Shown here piece by piece: positions 55,401 to 64,000 of a stretch of DNA of 64,000 bases. The number at the start of each line of letters is the position of its first letter. The first letter of the stretch is position 1. The DNA lies in assembly GCA_015039465.1 (NCBI GenBank), contig MU130544.1:178955-242954 (forward strand). The letters are read 5' to 3'. The notes beneath the pieces are model-generated. The model saw only the letters and a list, made by a program, of their open reading frames with translations. It was not told the origin of the DNA and did no database searches. The stretch comes from Phlegmacium glaucopus. Its lineage: Eukaryota; Basidiomycota; Agaricomycetes; Agaricales; Cortinariaceae. A program made the position numbers and the translations under genes.

Positions 55401-58389
55401 AGCGCACCGGCTATCAATAAACAGCCACAAAGTCAACTACTAAGTCAACTCTCGGGAATGTCATTCTTATCACGGTTTGGATTATACTTGGAAGCTGCTG
55501 ATGATTGTGCTATCTATATCAGTGATGCTCTTGGTTTTTTTACGTAAATGGTCTTCTTACTACTGTACTGTAGGCTTTGTCCAGCGTAATACAGAAGAAG
55601 ACAACCTTGAATCACTTCGCATTCCCGTGTTTATAGGCGATGAGTTCCAATGTTAGCGGTGAACAAGCTGAATTTGGAAGAGTTGTGCGATTCCGAAGTC
55701 GGTCGTAACTCCGCACATGCATTCTCATTTCTAATCCATCGATTCGACTCCAAGTCGAGTCAGAGTTGGGAGTCAAAGGTGTATTCTTCGGGATACTAAC
55801 TATCATTCGATCGTGGTCCCTTAGTAAGTCGGCAGTGTCTATTCTAAGCTAATGCTTACTCATCGGGCTCACTCTTCTGGAGCTTACTCATGACGAGCCA
55901 CTGTAATCATACTACTCCAAGATATGACATGATTAACACCACTACCGTAGAAGCCACGATTAATGGATCCAATGTTACAAATCTACCTTTGACCTTTGAA
56001 ATAGCAGAGAAGAGTAGAAAATGGCCAAAAGACCATGTGAAAGATAATACAGTATGCCTTGTTTAAGAAACCTCCGGTCCGATGGGCTAGTAAGTTGAAT
56101 AGTACTCATCCGTTCTTCTCTTAGCCTTTGCTCCAAGTCAGTACTACATATAGTTCTTGGTTCACCACCGCCACCACCACCACACACCATTATGTTCCTT
56201 CCGATATCGATCCGATTGCAACTTTGGAACATGGATTCAACTTCACCCCGATAAGCGCGCAGGAAAGTCGGCTCAAGTCGTTCACCGAACCCTAGACATA
56301 TGGATGGATAACAGTTGGTACATGTGCTTCCGCCGCAAATGTTCAAGTTGGGAGATTGGAATCATTTCTGAGATTGGAAATTGCGTGGAAGTACCTTAAG
56401 AGGAAAATGGAGGGGTGGGATGTTCGATAACTGAAGTTGGTGATGCAGTTCATTGATTGTAGTGACTCGGCTATTCCCGTGTATACCATGTTGCCGGCCC
56501 GTACCAGTGATTGTGTGGCGACTACGCGATAAATTGTGCCGCATGCCACACATTATAATACCTTTCTGGCCATCATAAAATCATACTATGAGTACGACTA
56601 GGTTCAGATACAGAATGATAGGGTAACTATATTTCTTATCGGATTGCATATGTATATATTTTCAGGATAAAGACTTCTGGATTCAAGGAGGGCAGGTTCA
56701 GAATTGAGACGGATTTCATTCATTTTGATATCTCCATTATTCTCGTCTTCGGGATTGAAAGCCAATATGCTAGGACTCCTACTATGTACACGTCAGTGTA
56801 TCATGATGAGTACCAAAGAAACCATAATTTCTATGGACTCTCAATCTTTAAGTCCTTTCATCGCCGTCTAATCGCCGCCAATGCCATTCCACTGTAGTTA
56901 TCAGGATTTAAGATTAATCAGTCTTGATTATCGTTGTGGGCATCTGAGGCTTTTTATTTCATCGAAGGTATCGCATTAAGCATGTATCGATCGATCCACT
57001 GTATTATGGAACCAATCACCATTTTTGGCTTTTCACTTTTGCACTTTGTCAAAGAACGAATTCTATCGATCAACCTTATCATTGTATGCTCGCATGGCTC
57101 GCAGGGTTTAACCGGTGCAGGGAGCGTGGGGTTCAAACCTTCGAGCTCCGAGGCTCGACACAGAATTGATTATCACACAATATTAATGGTGACTTGAATC
57201 AGCCAAGTCGGTGAGCAGATTTTGAATTACCGGCGTGCAATGCAACTGATTCAGGCCGTGACTATTCACCTTTGAACCGTGCCAATAGCATGCTGGAAGT
57301 GGGCTGGTTCCCGGTCACTGTGAGTCAAGGTTTCTGAGTGTTGTATCTCAAACTATCCAGCCACAGCCAAGCTGGTCTGCAGTAACTTCAGATCTGTCAA
57401 TTGTACACGAAAATAATAGTGACCTTTAATTCAAAGTCTCGCGAAAACTTTGTCCGTCGTAATTCTCGGTGACTCCATCGACGCGGTTAAAACTGTTAAC
57501 GAACGATGTATTTATTGATTGTCCACGTTTGCTTGCGAGTTAACTAAAAGTTTCAGAATGACGGTAGTAGCTTGACGGACGTACTAGTTGATCATCAGTC
57601 GTCGCTCATTTCCCGCATCTAAGTCGCAGCAAATTTCCAGGCACGAAATACGTGCTTATAGTTGTAATCCAGCAGAGTCTCATGTCGTCCATCCACCTCA
57701 CCTGCACTTTCGCATCGTGTCAATGGCACAAAACCACGTTATCCTGGGTGGCCACTTTTGAAGCCAGGTGTTAGTGTGAGTTTTATGTTCATTCAAACAA
57801 CTTCATGCTCGTTTTATCCAGCTTTAGCTTTGAGCAGTTAACACGACGGTGCAAATAGATCTCACGAATACTCACTATGCAAGCGCGACAGGAGGCTTTT
57901 AACCGGTGTGGCATCATTTATACACGTGGATGCATGTGCCACTTAATTGACTGAAGGTAGACTGTACCTCTATCTTACTTTACGCCGATGCGTTCTGATA
58001 CCATCTTTATCAGAGAAGGAAGACAGGGATGACATCAAAGAACGTACCACCCAAGATGTAAAGCGTCCGCGACTTATTTCGAGCACAAGAAACGATTGAT
58101 ATTGGGGGTGAATATGCTTTCGTGGCCTTTGAACGTCGATTTAACTGTTCTTCGTTTGATGACTAGGGTTTGCATCGCCACGATCTGTTGAAGTTAACCC
58201 TGCGTGGAAAGTCTGAGCTGACTGTCGTACGTAGTCCATCGTATGATTTAATTTGAGAGTTGCAGTGAAGGCGAGTGTACACATAAATCGCAACTTACGA
58301 GGGGACTTTACTGTAACAGTGCGTTTGCAAAACTTATCACCCCCCTTGATCTTCTCCAGTCTTTAGCTTGAATCTTTTGCCAAGCTTCA
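52421..58389. other. Gene-poor region with decayed coding-like stretches
   Basis: Short hydrophobic translations such as AYWASGFMGGVGLCCLL (near 52820) and SLTLSAAIMTVVTYFI (near 53750) look like remnants of membrane-protein genes, but no exon chain with continuous frame could be built. Short GACTC/GAGTC inverted motifs are frequent between 54000 and 57200. No RNA gene was recognised. Confidence 0.35.
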
Positions 58390-59760
58390 GGTGTATGAAA
58401 TGCGTTTTCCTGTATCGGCCTCGGATTTGCGTGGTACTGAGCGGTCATTTGATTTAGGGACAGCGCTGCTCGATGAAAAGTGCCCAAGTAGCAAGTGGGC
58501 AAATCAAAGCTCTTGCATGATTAGAAGTGGTTTCACAGGGGGCGTCAACCGTAGTTGGCTAGGAGCTTATCCCTACACGTCAAAGGTGTTACCCATCGAA
58601 CTTAATACTGAGTGCGCGACTCGTTCGTATTGTCTTGGGGGTGACATGGTGACACCCTTCCCCTCCTGAACAGTGGTAGTTTGCAGGGTGGCCTAGAAGC
58701 CGGGTGGTTCTGTCAAGTCAAAGATTGTAAGGGTTTGTGCCTGATGATTCAAGTGAAGATGCCTCCGGCGAAGCTATGCAAGAAATTTGAATCTTATATT
58801 GTTTTTTTTTTTTGCAGAATATCTCGGAAATTTTGCGGGCGACGCGCGACTGTTCCAAGTTCAAGTGCTTCAATCAGAACCCCAGTATTCTCGTTTTTAA
58901 AGGTGTATCATGAGTAAAGTCGAACTCAAGGGACGCGTGTGAACGAAATTTTGAAATGCGCCATCCTTCTTTTCTGCTTTAACCACTATGTCCTAAGACC
59001 CTCTACCCAAATGTAGCGAGAATTTGATTCCCAAGTTCTCCTTTTTATATTTCATCGCAATCGCAGCGTTTTCACAATGGTTATTCCACAACTCTTAGCG
59101 GTTGAAGTCTGGGTGTCGCGAATGGATTACAACAAGGTGTATACACTACGAATTGACCGTCGATGCTCATCAGATTCGTATGGGTCTCCATATCTCCCAT
59201 GAAGGCTTCTGGCTGGAGGATTCCATGTCTACATCGATATCGTAGACGGTAGAATGCCATGTTCTCTTTCTCCTCTGTCAACTTCTCCCGGATCTGAATT
59301 TGCCGCTATGGAATTGACCTGGCGCCGCCTTCTGATTGGCCTGATGTCTATCCACAACCCTGCTCACCGCCAACCTTTTCAAATTCAAATTCATTCTTTT
59401 CAACAGTCTAACAATCAATGCCATCCCAACTTACCGAGGACGCGAGTATGTTTCGGAGATGGCAACCTACGGCTAGTAGAAGGCGACTGCGGAGCTGAGC
59501 TCAGACTCTTCCTCGACTGGGGACTATTGATCGAAGCAGCTCTAGCTCTAATACGCGGATGTAGCATATATCAAGGAGGTCGCACGACAAAGAGAGCGTT
59601 TGTTGTCTGACGCAGAGAAGGAGGATCGATTGCCAGAAATGTGTTTGGCCATTCATGAAAAGCGATCTAGATGGACAGCGAGGGTTGGAGAAGGAAGGTA
59701 TAGGACGAAGAGTGATTCCACAACGTTCAGGTGTGACCTACGGAATGAGACGACGGTGAT
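58390..59760 (+). repeat. Duplicated block flanking WD40-kinase copy 2, left
   Basis: Direct repeat of 62660-64000: CTGTATCGGCCTCGGATTT, GGAGCTTATCCCTACACGTC, GTGTCGCGAATGGATTACAA and AAGCGATCTAGATGGAC occur in the same order in both. A coding-like stretch near 59600 (LLSDAEKEDRLPEMCLAIHE) suggests part of an unidentified gene was duplicated. Confidence 0.75.
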
Positions 59761-60108
59761 ACCACTGGTGGTGGGAGCAAAAAGAATAGGTGCGTATTTT
59801 ATATACTACGGCACTTCACACCCACTCATATGATCTTTTTCCAAGATCAAGAGAGTCCCTTTGTGTTCTCGAGTAGCCGAAAGTAACAGCAGACAAAGCA
59901 GAAGCAGAATGCACTTGGTGGAGAGAAGAATTCCAACCCATAATAACAATACATTCAAATCATCGCCTTAGGTCGGCGTCACTTGAATATCTGGCATATA
60001 TATATCATCAACTTTTCTAGGTGATGTGACATTCAAAGTCAAGGGAATGTGACTTTTGACATCCGGCCAATCTTATCCTCTAGTGCTTCTGACATTTCAT
60101 GGGAATGG

Positions 60109-60291
60109 GCATTCAGTAAGTCACCTGATATCAGATAATGTCGAACATTTGCTGTTTCCTGTCATACACTACTAATAGCCACCTTCCGCAGACGCCTCGT
60201 TATTAACACAGTATAAACGCCCGAGCTTTCATCTAATCGTCTTCATTGGACCACAGTAACTCCCTCACTGTTATCTTCACCCTCTTGTGAC
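60109..60291 (+). promoter_or_regulatory. Conserved upstream region of WD40-kinase copy 2
   Basis: Aligns with the region upstream of copy 1 (6258-6478): CATTCAGTAAGTCA, TCTAATCGTCTTCAT and TAACTCCCTCA in the same order before the start codon. Confidence 0.5.
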
Positions 60292-62447
60292 ATGGCAAAT
60301 GACGTTTTCTTCAAGACCAAAAGCTGGTCCATTGGGTCATTCCACGCCTCCCTTTCCTTCTCATCAGACGGAACGACTATAGCTGGGACAATGGCCGTGA
60401 ACAGCCCAGGCTACCCTAGCGGCAAAGTCAACTTCTGGGAGACAGCCACCGGCGCCATTACCTCGTCAATTAACGACTGGTCATTTGTGGTCTTCTCACC
60501 AGCTGACCCGGACATGGGCGCCGTCGTTGGATCGAACCGCATCCAAATGGTGAAACGGAAGTCGCCTGGAGGAAAGACGTGGCGCCCACAGGGAGAAAGT
60601 GTTATAATTGATAACGCTGCGATGTGTACTTTCAGACCTGATGGCAAGAGAATTACCGTGGGAACCCTTAATGGATGTCTTTTTGAATACAACCCAGTTA
60701 CCACGAAGAATCACAGAGACTTCTCTGCTATATCGGTAACAGGTTTCGCCTACTGTCCTATTGAACCCAACTTGCGCATTGTTGCTCGCGACGTCAAGTA
60801 CGGAAAACTTAGAATCGAATCATACGCTGGTATGGGCGGCCGAATCGAATCATATACTGGTAAGGGTGGCCCTAAGGTGCACTGCCAACTCACCCCAGAC
60901 CCTGTGAAGGTTTATTTCTGCGCGTGGTCGGAGGACGGAAAATGGATTGCAACGTACGACGAGCACTGTGACGTCTGTCTTTGGGATGCAAGTGTCACGA
61001 CTAGCGTCCCACTCGAGAGGCTACTACCTCGTGATCGAGTCCTCCCTATCACCTCCCTTATCTTTGTGCTGGACAGCACTGCACTCATGATTCTTTGTGG
61101 CGGCTATCTTAGTGTGTGGGATATTGGTCGAGGTGCATATGTCGCCAACTCTGGGTTGCCGGCTATGCCGACGAACGTAGCGTTCGATGGTCCTAGGAAT
61201 CGCGTTGCCGTGGCCGTTGACAACAAGATATATTTATATGAGCTCAAGCTACCCCAGAAGACGCAATCAGACCCAACGCTACCGGGCCAGCAGAAGCCAC
61301 CCCGCCGCAATCTCCAGACTCAAGGAAAACCTTCCATCTCATCCAAACTTGCAGACTTTGATATCACCAATAACGTCGTGAAATCGAAACCAGACCCTTT
61401 TGTTAGCATCTACTTTGATATCTACCGTGGTGTGTGGAATTTCGACACACCACGCGTTTTCCAGCACGCCGTCGCGATCACGGTAGTACTTCCTGGCTTT
61501 AATCCACGCAGCGAGGCACAAGAAATCCAGGATTTTGAAGATGTACGTAAATTTAAACTTATATGCCCATTATATATTCATTCACGGTACTCCCCACAAG
61601 TATCTAATTAGGTGGTCGAACTTGTCCCACGATAACCTCCTTCCGTTACTCGGTGTCAGTATGGACTTTGGTAGACTTCCTGCAGTGGTCACATCATGGA
61701 TGACAAACGGTATGCCTGAACTTACAGGATCGATCTTTCCGAAACATGCTCATCTGCAATAGGTCGTCTAAGTGAATACATCAGATCCTATGAGTATGAC
61801 AAGATGAAACTGGTCATTGGCGTAGCCAGAGGTGTTGCGTACCTTCACTGTGAGTCGTTTCTTGTTCTTCCTATACTATACACTTACATCCTCTTCTCCA
61901 GCAGAAGGCATTATTCATTCGGATATACGAGCAGTATGTTCATTCAAGCTTCTCAATTTTAGGATCGAAAATTGAAATTAAAGCTAGTCAAATGTTTTGG
62001 TTGATGACCTCGGAAACGCACGTCTAGCTGACCCCGGCCTATTTTCTGTTCTCACCAGCAGCCCTTTAATTTTGAGCGGGATAATGAAACTCTCATACTA
62101 CCGTTGGATGGCGCCAGAGTTGTTGGAAGACTCGTCCCCGAAAACTACTTTCGCAACAGATGTGTATTCCGTTACGATGACATCCTTGGTATTTATTTTC
62201 AATTCAACTTGGAAGTCCTTTTAGATTGTTAATAGTAGGAAATAGGAAATCTTCACTGCGCGCCATCCGTTTGAAGATGTTAAGGACTCTTTCAGTTTCT
62301 GGCCAGGTCCTTCCGAACCGCCGGCCCAATAGGCCCCAGGGCGTTGGAGATGTGCTCTGGTCTTTGTGGAATGAGGGATGGAACCAAGACCCCGCAAAAC
62401 GTCCTGACATGGCAAGCTACGTGGGGCGCTTGAATCAATTGGTGTAA
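60292..62447 (+). CDS. WD40-protein kinase fusion, copy 2, likely pseudokinase with frameshift
   Basis: Exons 60292..61542, 61601..61709, 61763..61849, 61902..61933, 61988..62188 and 62246..62447 mirror copy 1, with introns of 52-58 bp. The WD40 part begins MANDVFFKTKSWS and includes CAWSEDGKWIA and LSVWDIGRG. The kinase part shows FDIYRGVWN in loop position, VAITVV where VAIK is expected (catalytic Lys replaced by Thr), HSDIRASN, ADPGL where DFG is expected, RWMAPELLED and EIFTARHPFEDV. The frame then shifts once between about 62278 and 62320. The rest of the C-lobe (LWNEGWNQDPAKRPDM) continues in another frame to 62447. Without splicing, the first exon reads to a stop at 61611. Activity as a kinase is unlikely. 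It may act as a WD40 scaffold or be decaying. Confidence 0.7.
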
Positions 62448-62659
62448 ATGTAGTTTCATTTTGTTCCCATCTGAGTCTTTCTTGCGACATTGGTATGTTC
62501 GAGAGTCCTTTCATCATAGCTAATTCCTTACAGGAGTGGTTTACCTTCCACCGTGCGTCGGTATCATCATCATCTCCATGAAAACAGTGTTGTATTCTTG
62601 TTCGCTTTCATAATAGATTCTCTTGAATTACAGGAATGTAACAAATGTAAGATTTACGC

Positions 62660-64000
62660 CCTATGAAACAATGATTATTCCTTCAAGCAGATTCCCTGTA
62701 TCGGCCTCGGATTTCCCTGGTACCGGTAATTTGGTTCAGGTGCAGCGCTGCTCGATTAAAAGTGGCCAAGTAGCAAGTGGCCAACATTTTTTCACGAGGA
62801 TCGAAGCCCTTGCATGATTAGAAGTGGTTTCACAGGCGTCAGCGGTACTTGGCTAGGAGCTTATCCCTACACGTCAAAGGTGTTACCATCGAACTTAATA
62901 CTGACCGCAACTCGTTCGTATTGTCTTGGGTGACTTCCTCCTGAACAGTGGGAGTTTACAGGATGGCCTAGAAGCCGGGTGGTTTCTGTCGAGTCAAAAC
63001 ATTGTAAGGGTTTGTACCTGAGTTAATGAGTGAACATGCCTCCAGTGAAGCTATGCGAGAAATTTGAACCTATATCCTTTTTGTTTTGCAGAATGCCCTG
63101 GAAGTTTTGCGGGCGACAGGCGACTGTTCCAAGTCGTTCAAGTCTTTGAATCAGAGCCCCAGTATTCTGGGTTTTAAAAATGTATCATGAGTAAAGTCGA
63201 ACTCAGGGGACGCGTGTGACGAAAATTTGAAATGCGCCACCTTCTTTTCTGCTTTCAACCATTATGTCCTAAGAGCCTCTACCTAAATTGATTTCCACTT
63301 CTAGTTTCATCGCAATTGGACCACTATGCAGTAGCTTCCAGTCCAGTTACTAATACCAGTAGCGTTTTCAACCAACTATGCAAAGCCGCTTCCTTGAGGA
63401 ATCACACTCCGTTTCTTCGACTACGCCTGTTCGTAATAGATCACAAGGCAAAAGGGGAATGGGTATCCACAATCATGGCGACTGAAGTTTGGGTGTCGCG
63501 AATGGATTACAACATGGTGTATTCACTACGAATTGGGTTATTGGACCGTCGATACTCATCAGATCTATATCGCCGTTTCCAATAAGCCTTTTCGGGATCC
63601 CTATTCACTGCTATGGAATTGACCCGGCGCCGCCTTCTGCTTTGCGTGATGTTTATCCACAACCCCGCTCACCGCCAACCTTTTCAAGTTCATTGTTTTC
63701 AACAGTGCAATAATCGATGCCATCCCAACTTACCCAAAGACGAGATGGCAACCTACGACTAGTAAAACGCGACTGCGGGACTGAGCTCAGACTCTTCCTC
63801 GACTGAGGACTACTGATGGAAGTAGCTCCTGCTCGAATACGGGGATGTAGCCGATGTCGGAGGCGGAGATCGTGCGACAAAGACAGCATATCTTGTCTGA
63901 CGCAGAGAAAGAGAATCGATTTCCAGAGAATGTGTTTGACCATTCATGAAAAGCGATCTAGATGGACGGCGAGGGTTGGAGAGAGAAGATACAGGAGGAA
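62660..64000 (+). repeat. Duplicated block flanking WD40-kinase copy 2, right
   Basis: Second copy of 58390-59760 with small indels. It runs off the window end. The pair brackets the WD40-kinase gene as direct repeats about 4.3 kb apart. Confidence 0.75.

Noticed and set aside
1..64000. CRISPR array or bacterial operon features
   Set aside because: The intron-rich, eukaryotic gene content and absence of regularly spaced short repeats with unique spacers exclude them. The tandem arrays present have degenerate, contiguous units.

Overview
The window looks like nuclear DNA of a mushroom-forming basidiomycete (Agaricomycetes, probably Agaricales). The support is fungal introns of about 47-120 bp with GT..AG ends, a KDZ transposase with a CxC2 cysteine cluster, F-box families of a type expanded in Agaricales, and an overall mix of compact housekeeping genes with repeat-rich accessory DNA. 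All exon structures were built by hand from splice sites and reading-frame continuity. Family names come from motif recognition, not from database searches.

Layout. 0-6.3 kb: a 3'-truncated KDZ transposase gene (minus), two adjoining repeat arrays (the second built of about 50-bp units that can each fold into a hairpin), and a WD40-protein kinase fusion gene (minus) that is cut off inside its kinase domain. 6.94-12.42 kb: a complete Mutator-like element with perfect 40-bp terminal inverted repeats and a perfect 9-bp target-site duplication. Its single eight-exon gene appears to fuse an N-terminal Ulp1-type SUMO protease to a MULE transposase with SWIM and zinc-knuckle modules, and carries clustered SUMO-acceptor and SUMO-binding motifs between them. 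13.0-14.3 kb: a frameshifted membrane-protein gene.

14.9-25.8 kb is a conserved island: a small secreted protein with four dibasic sites, mitochondrial ribosomal protein mL54, pyroglutamyl peptidase I, a large coiled-coil protein with a Cys/His cluster, VPS11 (HOPS/CORVET) and ATP synthase subunit i/j (ATP18), the last two divergently transcribed.

26-37 kb is an F-box cluster: a tandem pair of near-identical genes, two members of a second family, and two relics of that second family. 37.6-46.8 kb is gene-poor: a 2.6-2.9 kb degenerate direct duplication, then a roughly 350-bp tandem repeat, one copy of which holds a TA-flanked MITE. A low-complexity Ser-rich basidiomycete-type gene lies at 48-49 kb. 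49-58 kb gave no convincing gene. 58.4-64 kb holds a second WD40-kinase gene, in opposite orientation to the first, between two direct copies of a 1.3-kb block. This second copy has lost the catalytic lysine (VAIT for VAIK), has DPG for DFG, and carries a frameshift in the C-lobe.

The points most worth following are the SUMO-protease/transposase fusion with its paired acceptor and SIM motifs, the WD40-kinase/pseudokinase pair, the Kex2-type secreted precursor, and the hairpin satellite.
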